Assembly: GCA_018401755.1 (NCBI GenBank)
Contig: JAGYKJ010000005.1
Location: forward strand, 1 to 64,000
Reading direction: 5' to 3'
Length of the DNA stretch: 64,000 bases
Source of the DNA: Litorivicinus sp.
GTDB lineage: Bacteria; Pseudomonadota; Gammaproteobacteria; Pseudomonadales; Litorivicinaceae
Both the position numbers and the translations under genes were made by a program. Shown here piece by piece: positions 24,801 to 34,123 of the stretch (its first letter is position 1; every line of letters starts with the position of its first letter). The notes beneath the pieces were generated by a model, which saw only the letters and a list, made by a program, of their open reading frames with translations, was not told the DNA's origin and made no database searches.

Positions 24801-26497
24801 TAGGGGAAGAATTCCATGACCTGTCCCGCGGCAATACGCGACTGCAGATCTTGCCAATACCCAGCATCGAATAGTTCACCATGCAGTTCGGAAAACACCT
24901 CACGGGTTGCCGGGCTTGGGAACAAAAAGGTGGCAAATTCTTCAGGGAAGACGTCATTGGGCCCAATTGTGTACCAGGGCTCTGACGCCATTTCTTGTTC
25001 ATAGGTGACCGGTTCAGGGATACGACGGAAATTTACTTCGGTGAGATAGCAAATTTCATCGTAATCGTAAAAGACCACACGGCCATGTCGGGTCACCCCA
25101 AAATTTTTGAGCAGCATATCTCCTGGAAAAATGTTTGCAGCCGCCAACTGCTTAATGGCATGCCCATACTCATCCAAAACCCGGCGCTGCTCCTCGTCCG
25201 TGCATTGTTCAAGATAGATATTTAAGGGCACCATGCGTCGCTCGGTGTAGAGGTGACGGATTAACACCGTCTCACCCACAATCGTGACACTACTTGGACA
25301 CAAGGCTAATAATTCCTGCAAGCAGGCTCGATCAAAGCGCTCCAAGGGCAAGCTCAGATTCGAAAACTCCTGGGTATCCGCCATCCGGCCCACGCGATCA
25401 TGAACCTTTACCAGATGATATTTTTCCAAGACGGTCTGGCGTGTCACATTTTTACTGGGCCCAAATCGATCTTTAATGACCTTAAAGACCATTTCAAAGC
25501 TTGGCAGTGTAAATACCGCCATCACCAAGCCCTTGATCCCTGGTGCGATCACACATTGATCGTGAGACGTCTTTAAATGCTTCTGAAACAACCGAACGAA
25601 CTCAGTCTTACCATGCTTATAAAAGCCAATTGCGGAATACAGCTCATGCCGACGCTTGGCCGGGATCAAGGTATGCAGGAATCCAACAAATTCCACAGGA
25701 ATGGGGACATCCACCATGAAGTAGCTACGGGTGAAACTAAAGACGACACTGACTTCAGAACGTCGAGTGATTACCGCATCCACGTACACGCCTTGATCCA
25801 GTGCATGCATCAGTGCAATGACCACAGGATAGATCACAGTCTCGGTCACCACACGTCCGACCAGATAGGCACCCTTATTTCGATAGAAGACAGGTTTAAG
25901 ACACTCCAGTCGAGCTTCAGGCTGTAACAAGACCTCCGCTGGAATGCGATCTTCAATTGCACGCACAATCCGCACATGGTCTCGCTGTCGATGACACCAG
26001 GGCACCGTAAACGCGTAATCATCGAGCAGCTGATCAACGACCTGACCAGTCGACTCATGAAACCGATAGGTCATGTAAATCTCGACCTGACCTCGCGCGT
26101 TGACCCACTGATCCCCAAACCAAGAGTTCACGAAGGCATAGGTATCCGTAATGTCCTCATGACGGAAGATGTCGCAATAGATTGAATTAAAGAAGGTTTC
26201 TGCAAGCTCAGGATCAGTCCTCTCCTGAATCAAAGCAATGTAGTCACGTCGTGTGTCCGCCCAAATCTCGCGCGTGAGATTTTCATAACCGACACGCTCT
26301 GACAGCGTGCGATGGACAGCCTGCACCGCATCTTCATAGAGATCGATCCGCTCTTGAGCTGCCCGCTGCACCTCCTGCCAAGCGCCGCGCTCAAAGCGAT
26401 CTCTGGCACCCAAGGTGATATTGATAAACTGATGACGATAGGCGGCAAACCCATCAATGATCGTCTGTGCCACCTGTCGTGGCGAGTAAATCTTCAT
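24761..26497 (-). CDS. aceK: Isocitrate dehydrogenase kinase/phosphatase AceK
   Basis: Bifunctional enzyme that switches isocitrate dehydrogenase off or on by phosphorylating its active-site Ser (Ser115 of the icd product, 6 kb away), steering carbon to the glyoxylate shunt. Length 578 residues, as in E. coli. An N-terminal regulatory part is followed by a kinase-like domain with the ATP-binding region APGIKGLVMAVFTLPS and GDMLLKNFGVTRHGRVVFYDYDE. The gene is not beside aceA or aceB, which are absent from the window. Its stop side overlaps the GNAT fusion gene; its ATG overlaps the DUF924 stop. Confidence 0.96.
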   Translation of the reverse strand: MKIYSPRQVAQTIIDGFAAYRHQFINITLGARDRFERGAWQEVQRAAQERIDLYEDAVQAVHRTLSERVGYENLTREIWADTRRDYIALIQERTDPELAETFFNSIYCDIFRHEDITDTYAFVNSWFGDQWVNARGQVEIYMTYRFHESTGQVVDQLLDDYAFTVPWCHRQRDHVRIVRAIEDRIPAEVLLQPEARLECLKPVFYRNKGAYLVGRVVTETVIYPVVIALMHALDQGVYVDAVITRRSEVSVVFSFTRSYFMVDVPIPVEFVGFLHTLIPAKRRHELYSAIGFYKHGKTEFVRLFQKHLKTSHDQCVIAPGIKGLVMAVFTLPSFEMVFKVIKDRFGPSKNVTRQTVLEKYHLVKVHDRVGRMADTQEFSNLSLPLERFDRACLQELLALCPSSVTIVGETVLIRHLYTERRMVPLNIYLEQCTDEEQRRVLDEYGHAIKQLAAANIFPGDMLLKNFGVTRHGRVVFYDYDEICYLTEVNFRRIPEPVTYEQEMASEPWYTIGPNDVFPEEFATFLFPSPATREVFSELHGELFDAGYWQDLQSRIAAGQVMEFFPYQSSGGPPGWSVV

Positions 26498-27132
26498 CGC
26501 ACACCTTGCCCAAACCGCGGCCCGTCAATCAAAAAAGCAGCTTCAGCAGGCGTCGATTCGCGACCCAAAACCACATTACGATGCGGGAAGCGTCCGAATT
26601 GGCGGATGATCGATCGGTGCTCTTTTGCCGAACGTAAAAACCGCCCAAGATGTCCTGCGCTCTCGGGGTCGGTATGCACTAAGAGATGAGTAAGGGCCTC
26701 AACCATCTGCGACTGATCGAGTAACGACTCTGAATGTTCTAATGGCATCAAGGCAAAGGCTTGGTAGTGCCAAGGTAATGCGGTAAACCACCCCTCCTCA
26801 AGACCCATTCGACACAGCCGTCGGGCGCGTGGATCGCCAGCATATGCGCGCGCAGTGCCGCGGAAGACATTGCGAGGAAACTGATCGAGCAAAACAATCA
26901 GAGCCACCAGACTGTATGCGTCGGATTCCCAGTCCCTGAGCCCGCCGGCGAGTGCGCGCTCAATCAAGGGTCCAAAGCGATCCCCAATCATCCGATCCAA
27001 AGCAGAACCACCATGGAACCATCGTTGATTGAGTTCAGTGATTGAATGACGCGAGGTGTCGAACCAAAACGACAGAATGTCATCGACGGCGGGACTGGCA
27101 AAAGTGAGGGCATTGAGAGGAACAAACATCAT
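26494..27132 (-). CDS. DUF924 family protein
   Basis: Conserved helical protein of unknown function, about 212 residues, related to TPR-like folds. Family hallmarks are ILSFWF near the N-terminus, LVALIVLLDQFPRNVFRG and PHRNVVLGRESTPAE. The start MMFVPLN at 27132 leaves the usual short N-terminus; an upstream start adds 16 poorly conserved residues. The stop overlaps the aceK start (ATGA), suggesting a shared transcript. Confidence 0.8.
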   Translation of the reverse strand: MMFVPLNALTFASPAVDDILSFWFDTSRHSITELNQRWFHGGSALDRMIGDRFGPLIERALAGGLRDWESDAYSLVALIVLLDQFPRNVFRGTARAYAGDPRARRLCRMGLEEGWFTALPWHYQAFALMPLEHSESLLDQSQMVEALTHLLVHTDPESAGHLGRFLRSAKEHRSIIRQFGRFPHRNVVLGRESTPAEAAFLIDGPRFGQGVR

Positions 27133-27192
27133 GCAGTCAGTGTAACCGAGTCGTTGCGGCGACTCGCCGCAGATCGACAAAGGTCTCAGAAA

Positions 27193-28076
27193 TTAGGGGC
27201 GGAATCGCACCAGTTCAGCACGTTCTGGAGAGGCACCTTCCTGGGGGCGTACTAACGCGCCGAGACCGTGGGCATGCACAATGGTTAATCCAGACTGCTG
27301 TAAGACGCTTTGCACATGCTCAGCACGTGCCTGCGATTGCACCAACGCATCGCCTAATGAGCCCCCCGGCGTTACCGCAGTGAAGGCGGTGATGGCCAGA
27401 TCTTCAACGGGAAACCCAGCCAGCGATGCCGCCAGCTCCTCGAGCAATGGAATACTCTCTGGACTCACGCGATTCCCTGCAAACAGGACCGGTAGCACCA
27501 CGCGTCCATCACTGATCAGCATGGATTGGCTATCAATCTGTCGTGACTCGGCACCCGGTTCGACCAATCGAAGATGCACGTACTGCCGCCGATTACCCCG
27601 TTCGACGCCATAGGCCGATAGATACCGCTCCGCCTGTCCTGGCAACTTGACTGCGACGTAACGCTGCGCTTGATTCGGACCGTACAGCTCAGTGACCTGA
27701 AATAATGAGTTCGCCCACAATCCACTCGAGCCACACGCGCGACTTTCACACTGAAATAGCATCTCAGCCCCGAGCGCCTCGAGTTCTGCAGTAAGATTGG
27801 TCAGATAGGTGTGATAGTCCATTCTCGCTGACAGCTGATAGGTAATGTCAACGACATGTCCGTCGAGCTCAAGCTCAGTATCGATGGTGACACGGTTATT
27901 CACCCGCTCAACCCGATCCAAGGGAAACCGAATGGCTTTCCCGACCCCTCTTTGTATTTGACGATCTCACTACTGAGTGGCCGAGTGACTTCTGGAAGAT
28001 CGCGTGCTCCAGGCACGTCAGCCGCCCAACTGGTCGAAGCAACAAGCATCAGGCTCAACATCAAGGGTTTGGACAT
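27193..28076 (-). CDS. DUF4892 family secreted protein (frameshifted)
   Basis: Probable exported protein of unknown role, with a C-terminal half resembling OmpA-type peptidoglycan-associated regions (QSQARAEHVQSVL...GLGALV). The signal peptide and the DVPGARDLPEV segment are in one frame from an ATG at 28076 with GGAG upstream. The rest is in another frame. The break is at a 4-base C run on the plus strand (27945-27948): a fifth base gives K-E-G-V-G-K-A-I-R-F-P-L-D-R and a 294-residue protein that matches the family layout. Function is not inferred. Confidence 0.75.
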
Positions 28077-28095
28077 GCGTACTCCATTTCAGTGA

Positions 28096-28109
28096 ATCCT
28101 CGCGAGGAT
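28096..28109. repeat. 14-bp perfect palindrome between DUF4892 and sixA
   Basis: ATCCTCGCGAGGAT is perfectly self-complementary. It lies about 20 bases upstream of the DUF4892 start and downstream of the sixA stop, both on the minus strand. It could be an operator or a short hairpin. No other copy was noticed. Confidence 0.4.
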
Positions 28110-28157
28110 AGAGATGGTGACAGATTGTCGAGTTTCCACCCCTTCTCCTGGCTCTGT

Positions 28158-28631
28158 TCAGGATATTACGGGCTGATAGCTTGCAATAAGACGTGCACCC
28201 CCACGCGAAAAGTCCGACAGTGCGAGCACATATGCCGTTCCAGTCATCGCACGCGGCTCAACGTCATGGGTGGGATCTGCATAGACCAAATATCCCACAA
28301 CCTTCGTCAGTAACGGCTGATGAAACACCACCAAATCACCATCGCTGACAGCACGCTCAAGTGCTTTCACAGCTGCATCCAAGGCACTGTCAGGGGTGAG
28401 ATAGGGAATATCGGCGCCTACCTCTGCACCGATTTCCGTACACATCAACTGACAGGTCTGCAAGGCACGGCGATACCCCGAACTGTGACCCCGAACAACG
28501 GACACCCGGGCTTGGCGCAACTGCTGTCCAATCTCTATCGCTTCCGCCTCGCCGCGAGGAGTCAGCGTGCGGTCCGCATCTGTCCGAGCAAATGGAATCG
28601 CTTCCCCATGGCGCATCAGTATCAGTTGCAT
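28158..28631 (-). CDS. sixA: Phosphohistidine phosphatase SixA
   Basis: Histidine-phosphatase superfamily enzyme; E. coli SixA removes phosphate from His in phosphorelay or PTS proteins. The RHGEA motif has catalytic His8, and a second His is in VFHQPLLT. Length 157 residues, the short form typical of SixA. Divergent from xthA with a 71-base gap. Confidence 0.88.
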   Translation of the reverse strand: MQLILMRHGEAIPFARTDADRTLTPRGEAEAIEIGQQLRQARVSVVRGHSSGYRRALQTCQLMCTEIGAEVGADIPYLTPDSALDAAVKALERAVSDGDLVVFHQPLLTKVVGYLVYADPTHDVEPRAMTGTAYVLALSDFSRGGARLIASYQPVIS

Positions 28632-28702
28632 GCCGTCTCCCGGTCGTGTTGAGTCCGTATGGGATGGTAGTATGCCAAAGCCACCCCAAGAGTGAACCCA
28701 CC

Positions 28703-29524
28703 ATGAAGCTGATGTCGTTCAATATCAATGGAATCCGCGCACGGATTCATCAACTCGATGCCATCGAAGCGACCCTCGCGCCAGATATCCTGGGACTCCA
28801 GGAAGTCAAATGTGCTGACGATGCGTTTCCGTACCAAGACCTGGCTCACCTGCCATACCACTTTGAGACCTTTGGGCAAAAGGGGCATTACGGTGTGGCC
28901 TTAGCTTCTCGCATGCCCCCTGAGTCGATCCAACGGGGATTGCCCATGGAGGCAATCGATGCGCAGCGACGCATGATTCGGGGCGACTATCGCCTCCAAG
29001 ATGGTCAGATGCTTACGGTGTACAACGGCTACTTCCCACAGGGGGAGTCCCGTGATCATGAAACGAAATTTCCATACAAAGCAGGTTTTTATCGTCATTT
29101 ACTCGAAACACTTCAGACATATCACCGCCCTACCGAACTGATTGCAATCATGGGGGATTTCAATATTGCCCCGGTCGATCATGACATTGGTATCACGGCT
29201 GATGCCAAAGCGCGGTGGTTGCGTACCGGGAAAACATCCTTTTTACCCGAGGAGCGTGCCTGGTTTGACGCGCTCACGCGTTGGGGTCTACTCGATAGTT
29301 GGCGGAGTCGCCACCCCGAGATTTCGGATCGATTTAGCTGGTTTGATTATCGGTCACGCGGTTTTGAGGACTCTCCAAAGCGGGGATTGCGTATCGACCA
29401 TATTTTAGTCACCGCCCCGCTCAACGAGCGCATTCTCGAGTGTGGAATCGATTACGCCATTCGGGGACTTGAGAAGCCCTCCGATCACTGCCCAGTCTGG
29501 CTGACGCTCGACAATGCGTCTTGA
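28703..29524 (+). CDS. xthA: Exodeoxyribonuclease III
   Basis: AP endonuclease and 3'-exonuclease of base-excision repair. Catalytic residues follow E. coli numbering: Asn7 in SFNING, Glu34 in LQEVK, GDFN and the C-terminal SDHCPVW. Length 273 residues. The ATG at 28703 gives the canonical MKLMSFNINGIRAR start; the frame is open upstream into the divergent sixA gene but that extension is not expected. Confidence 0.95.
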   Translation: MKLMSFNINGIRARIHQLDAIEATLAPDILGLQEVKCADDAFPYQDLAHLPYHFETFGQKGHYGVALASRMPPESIQRGLPMEAIDAQRRMIRGDYRLQDGQMLTVYNGYFPQGESRDHETKFPYKAGFYRHLLETLQTYHRPTELIAIMGDFNIAPVDHDIGITADAKARWLRTGKTSFLPEERAWFDALTRWGLLDSWRSRHPEISDRFSWFDYRSRGFEDSPKRGLRIDHILVTAPLNERILECGIDYAIRGLEKPSDHCPVWLTLDNAS

Positions 29525-29549
29525 CCAGCGGCCTGATCTAACCGACTCA

Positions 29550-29585
29550 CGTACGGGGGGCGACCACTCCACCGCCCCTTGTACG
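29550..29585 (+). terminator. Hairpin after xthA
   Basis: A 13-bp stem (29550-29562 with 29573-29585; arms CGTACGGGGGGCG and CGCCCCTTGTACG, two G-T pairs) encloses a 10-base loop, starting 26 bases after the xthA stop. No T tract follows. It separates xthA from the propionyl-CoA operon. Confidence 0.55.
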
Positions 29586-29666
29586 ACAAAGCGCTAGTTG
29601 CGGACCTCTTGAGCATCCACCACTATCGACGGTTGATTGATTCTGTCTCATACAAGGACTCATGGC

Positions 29667-31334
29667 ATGACCGAGACGTCACGTTCGGCCCGACTCACCA
29701 ACCCTTTCCATGAACCCACTCCAAAACGATTTGAAATTCCGGGCGAAATTGCACGGACGCCTGGTATTTACGAAGAGGCATTGACGGCTGGCTGGGCGCT
29801 GATGCAGCGACCCAAGAATGCACCCATTGCCGCCATTGAACGACAACATCAGAAGAACCGAATGACTGTCTGGGAGCGAATTCAAGAGCTTGCCGATGGC
29901 GAGCCGACGATTTTATTTCAGAATTGGGGCGAGAATTTAGATGGTGCCGGATTGGTCACCGCCCTGTGCACGGTACATGGGCGCGATATCGCTGTGTACG
30001 GACACGATTTCACCGTACGCGCAGGATCCATGGATGCCACCAATGGTTCAAAACTCGCTCAGCTTTTTGAGACCGCGGGAAAACTCGGTATCCCAGTAGT
30101 TGGCTTCAATGATTCGGCGGGAGCCTATGTCCCGGCAGGAGTGGGTGGCCTGGATGGCTATGCGGAGGCCTTCCGCGCACTGCGAGATATTTCAGGGCGG
30201 GTTCCATCGATCATGTGTATGTTCGGGTTTAATGCTGGGGGTGGCTCATACCTGCCTCGCCAAGGATCTTTCGTCATCCAACCGAACGATACGTTCTTCG
30301 GACTCACAGGCCCGCAAGTGATTAAAAGCGTCTTAGGTGAAGACGTGACGCCAGAGGCCCTCGGTGGTCCGTCGGTCCACAGTCAAACTGGGGTGACCGA
30401 CTTTGTAGTCGACGATGAAGTGCAAGCGATCCGCAAAGTTCGCCGGCTGTTGCGATTTTTACCGTCCAATCACTCCGTGATGGCACCCTATCAGCCGACC
30501 TCTGATCCCATTCATCGAAAAACCTGGGATGCCGATATTTTATTAAAACGCGCGTTTAACAGCCCCAGTGGATTCAATACCCCCTTGGATATCACGATCT
30601 TAATTCAGCAGATCTGTGACCACGGCGATTTTGACGAGTTTCAACCAACGCGTGCCCGTAACACAATTTGTGCATTTGGCCGGATCGGTGGCCACGTGAT
30701 CGGATTTTGCGCCAATAACTCGGCGGTTGCCTCAGGTCAGATCGACATTGATGCGGCCTTCAAAAATGCGCGCTTTATCCGGTTTTGCAATCTCTACAAC
30801 ATTCCGATGTTATTTTTAGAAGACACAACCGGCTTTTTGCCAGGCCAAGATCAGGAGTCACGAGGGATTATCCAGGCCGGCCGCGCAATGCTGGATGCGA
30901 TTATCGATCTACGCGTACCCCGCTTTCTTCTGATTATCCGAAATGCCTTCGGCGGCGCCTATGCGGCATTCAACAACTATAAGCTCGGTGCAGATATGGT
31001 GTTTGCGCTCCCAACAACCCGCCTCGCGGTCATGGGTCCAGCTGGCAAAGAGTTTGTCTACAAAGACGAGCTCCGAGCGATTCGGCACGAAGCCACACAA
31101 CGCGCCAAAACCAATGCGGTAGAGGCTCTCGCATGGCAGCAGCACGAAGAAGCGCGATTGTCTAAACGCTATGAAGTCGAACTCATGAATCCAAAAGAAG
31201 CCCTGTCACTTGGCTCAATTAATCAAATCGTCATGCCACATGACCTGCGCCCTGTGCTGGGGGAAAACTTCCGGCGCTATATTTCGGCCTACCAGCCATC
31301 CCCCATGCAATCCATTCAACGAGAATTCCACTGA
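29667..31334 (+). CDS. Acyl-CoA carboxylase carboxyltransferase subunit (propionyl-CoA carboxylase beta-like)
   Basis: Carboxyltransferase of about 555 residues that would move CO2 from biotin to propionyl-CoA. Two crotonase-like halves are visible: [21 protein letters not shown] and [15 protein letters not shown] in the first, and [13 protein letters not shown] and [13 protein letters not shown] in the second, forming the two oxyanion holes. Sequence details differ clearly from canonical PccB. The ATG at 29667 has AAGGA upstream; a TTG at 29637 is less likely. Its stop overlaps the biotin carboxylase ATG (TGATG). Substrate is inferred from the downstream mutase and epimerase. Confidence 0.75.
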   Translation: MTETSRSARLTNPFHEPTPKRFEIPGEIARTPGIYEEALTAGWALMQRPKNAPIAAIERQHQKNRMTVWERIQELADGEPTILFQNWGENLDGAGLVTALCTVHGRDIAVYGHDFTVRAGSMDATNGSKLAQLFETAGKLGIPVVGFNDSAGAYVPAGVGGLDGYAEAFRALRDISGRVPSIMCMFGFNAGGGSYLPRQGSFVIQPNDTFFGLTGPQVIKSVLGEDVTPEALGGPSVHSQTGVTDFVVDDEVQAIRKVRRLLRFLPSNHSVMAPYQPTSDPIHRKTWDADILLKRAFNSPSGFNTPLDITILIQQICDHGDFDEFQPTRARNTICAFGRIGGHVIGFCANNSAVASGQIDIDAAFKNARFIRFCNLYNIPMLFLEDTTGFLPGQDQESRGIIQAGRAMLDAIIDLRVPRFLLIIRNAFGGAYAAFNNYKLGADMVFALPTTRLAVMGPAGKEFVYKDELRAIRHEATQRAKTNAVEALAWQQHEEARLSKRYEVELMNPKEALSLGSINQIVMPHDLRPVLGENFRRYISAYQPSPMQSIQREFH

Positions 31335-34123
31335 TGCATAACTCACTGATTCATCGTGACCGCCGATTGAGCCATCATCCGTCCGCATTCGTGCGTCAGT
31401 TTGCGGTTGAGGATGTCGATTGTCTGATCATCTGTCGTGGGCCAATCCGTCGCGAAGTCATGGATGTCCTCACAGAAATGGGTGCGAAATATGCCATCTT
31501 GCTCTCTGAAAAAGACTCGATCACCTACCAAAATGCACTCGCGCCTGAACTACGACTCATGGCTGATCCGACTCGCGTCCATCGCGTCCCGGACTACACC
31601 GGTGCTACCAAAGAAGAACGGACCCAACGCATTGCCCAGATCATCCAGATCGCCAAGGACAATGGCCACAATGCGATCTTCGCCGGATACGGCTTTATGG
31701 CTGAAGATGCCGAACTGGTTCGCGCGATCGAACACGCGGGACTGCTTTTCATTGGACCCTGCGCACGCACCGTGCGCCAGGCAGGGCTTAAAGATGAGGC
31801 GAAGCGAACCGCGTTGGCGGCCGAGGTCTCGGTCGTCCCTGGCGTTGATGACCTCACCACCCGGACACTGCTTGCCAAAGCCGAGCAGCATGGCGGGCTT
31901 GAGGCTGTCGCGCGTGATGCTGGACTCGCCATGCCAGCGGGCAGCTCTGAGTCAGACAACGCCACCGAGCTACTCGACGCCAGTTATCAAGCAGGGATTG
32001 ATCTGATCACGGTTGATGAGATTGCCGCACAGGCCGAAATCGAGGTCCGCGCTCTATTTCGTGCACAACCCAACAATCGGATTCGTCTCAAAGCCATCGG
32101 CGGTGGCGGTGGCAAGGGCCAACGGATTCTGAAGGCACCAAAAGACTATTCTGGGACGGTAGAGGACCAAGTCCAACAAGCGAGCAGCCAGGTCCCAGGA
32201 CAGTTGCGTGAAGTCCTGCAAGAAGTCAAAGCCACCGGGGTTGGGGACAACAAAAATGTCCTGATTGAGCTGAATATCGAAACCACCCGACATCAAGAGA
32301 TTCAGGTGATCGGGAATGGCCAATGGTGCCTGACACTGGGCGGCCGAGATTGCTCGCTGCAGATGCATGAGCAAAAACTATTGGAAGTATCAACAACGCT
32401 CGAGAGTCTCGAGACTGAGCAGCATCGGGCACTGGCCACTGGCGATGCACTCAAGGCTGCCGCTCTCGCGACAGATCGTCAGATTTTAGAACGCATGGAG
32501 GGGGAAGCGACTCGTTTTGGTGAGGCAGTGGGGCTCGATTCTGTCTCCACATTTGAGTGTATTGTCGATGCCGATCAACACTTCTTCATGGAAATGAATA
32601 CACGCATTCAGGTCGAACATCGGGTCAGTGAACTGTGTTACCAGCTCCAGTTTTCAAATCCCAATGATCCCAGTGATCAGTTCACCGTCGACTCACTGGT
32701 CGAAGCCATGGTGCTGATCGCCAAGCATAAAACCCAACTGCCAAAGCCCGCCCGTATTCCTCGCGAAGCAGCCAGTGTCGAGGCTCGCTTAAACGCAACC
32801 AATGCCGGGCTTGCCCCCCACGCGGGTGGCGTGATTGAACATTGGTCAAACCCGATTACGGATGAAGTTCGGGACGATCAAGGCATTGGCGTGCGTAATC
32901 CCGACACCGGGGCATTTATGAAGTACACCCTTGCCGGTGCCTATGATTCCAATATTGCGCTGTTATTGACCGTCGGCAGTGATCGCCGTCACAGCTACCA
33001 GCGAATGGCTGAAGTCTTGCGCGCCATGGTGATTGATGGTCAGGATGTGCAGACCAATCTCAATTTCCATTACGGCCTGGTCCACTGGTTCCTTGCGCGC
33101 GATGTCCATGCAAAATCCACAACCGCTTTTATCCAACCCTATCTCACCTTGGCTGGGTTGCTCGCTGGCGAAGTGCGACAACTGAACCTCGACTGGGCCT
33201 GGACTACCCTTGCCGAGGACAGCGTCACACCAGACATCTTTGACCGAAAACGCGCACTGGTGTTGCGACCCTTGCAGGTGATGATCAACGACCCGCATCT
33301 TCTGATTGGCTGGATCGCGCTCACGCGCGATGCATGGTCGTCTGATGCAACAGGGTTTCAGTGGCATGCCAATCCGTTTGGTTTATTGGCAGGGCTCTAT
33401 CACTATCTGAACATGGACGCTGACCCGAAAAAGCCCGCTGCTGCAGTGATCTGGGACCACGACGCGATCATCCTGGACCAGGGGCAACAGTTCTATCGCG
33501 ATCTCGCAACTCGCTTCGGGGTTGAGGACTGGCAGGTACTCTGCGCGTGTCTCGACGCCGAAGCACCGGCTGCGATGGAACCGCTGTGGGAAGAGATTCA
33601 AGCAGCACACCGGGGCTTCCAAGCAGGACTCGAATTATTGGGCCTTGTGGTGCAGTGTGCGCTTGCCGTTGATTTCGACGCACTCGGAGTTCACCCCGAC
33701 CTGACTGTCGATATTCCGGATCGACTGCGCGATCCGGAGGTCCAAGCCCGTGCTCGTAAGATACTCATTCCACCACCGACGGCTGATGCCAATGAGATTG
33801 TTGCGGTTTCAGGGGGAATGTTCTATGCGCAAGAAACGCCCGGAACACCCAATTTTCTGGATGAGGGGACACACTTTGACATTGGCGATCCGCTCTACAT
33901 CATTGAAGTGATGAAAATGTTTAATAAGGTCTACGCAGAGTTTGCAGGCACTGTCACCGAAGTACTGATCGAACGAGGTGACGGTGTCATTGTGAAGAAA
34001 GGGCAACCCCTCTATCGCATCGAACCCGACGAAAAAAGTGAACAGCTAGATCTGGACAGCCAACAGGCGGTGAGGCTCACCTATACCCGCGAGGCGATGC
34101 AACGAATGCGGAGAACAGCATGA
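31334..34123 (+). CDS. Atypical biotin carboxylase-BCCP fusion subunit (acyl-CoA carboxylase alpha-like)
   Basis: A 929-residue protein: a biotin-carboxylase N-terminal part, ATP-grasp domain with AIGGGGGKGQR (about 253-263), active-site EMNTRIQVEH, then about 350 residues of linker, and a C-terminal biotin carrier domain. It departs from standard alpha subunits. The usual ANRGEIA start is replaced by ICRGPIRRE. The stretch between VVPG and the ATP-grasp loop is several tens of residues longer than usual. The biotin Lys (about 861) sits in EVMKMF instead of EAMKM. It is coupled to the carboxyltransferase upstream and to the mutase downstream (4-base overlap). Confidence 0.78.
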   Translation: MHNSLIHRDRRLSHHPSAFVRQFAVEDVDCLIICRGPIRREVMDVLTEMGAKYAILLSEKDSITYQNALAPELRLMADPTRVHRVPDYTGATKEERTQRIAQIIQIAKDNGHNAIFAGYGFMAEDAELVRAIEHAGLLFIGPCARTVRQAGLKDEAKRTALAAEVSVVPGVDDLTTRTLLAKAEQHGGLEAVARDAGLAMPAGSSESDNATELLDASYQAGIDLITVDEIAAQAEIEVRALFRAQPNNRIRLKAIGGGGGKGQRILKAPKDYSGTVEDQVQQASSQVPGQLREVLQEVKATGVGDNKNVLIELNIETTRHQEIQVIGNGQWCLTLGGRDCSLQMHEQKLLEVSTTLESLETEQHRALATGDALKAAALATDRQILERMEGEATRFGEAVGLDSVSTFECIVDADQHFFMEMNTRIQVEHRVSELCYQLQFSNPNDPSDQFTVDSLVEAMVLIAKHKTQLPKPARIPREAASVEARLNATNAGLAPHAGGVIEHWSNPITDEVRDDQGIGVRNPDTGAFMKYTLAGAYDSNIALLLTVGSDRRHSYQRMAEVLRAMVIDGQDVQTNLNFHYGLVHWFLARDVHAKSTTAFIQPYLTLAGLLAGEVRQLNLDWAWTTLAEDSVTPDIFDRKRALVLRPLQVMINDPHLLIGWIALTRDAWSSDATGFQWHANPFGLLAGLYHYLNMDADPKKPAAAVIWDHDAIILDQGQQFYRDLATRFGVEDWQVLCACLDAEAPAAMEPLWEEIQAAHRGFQAGLELLGLVVQCALAVDFDALGVHPDLTVDIPDRLRDPEVQARARKILIPPPTADANEIVAVSGGMFYAQETPGTPNFLDEGTHFDIGDPLYIIEVMKMFNKVYAEFAGTVTEVLIERGDGVIVKKGQPLYRIEPDEKSEQLDLDSQQAVRLTYTREAMQRMRRTA

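Noticed and set aside
29667-34123. Acetyl-CoA carboxylase or oxaloacetate decarboxylase
   Set aside because: No sodium-pump subunits, and the operon continues with mutase, MeaB and epimerase, which fits propionyl-CoA better.
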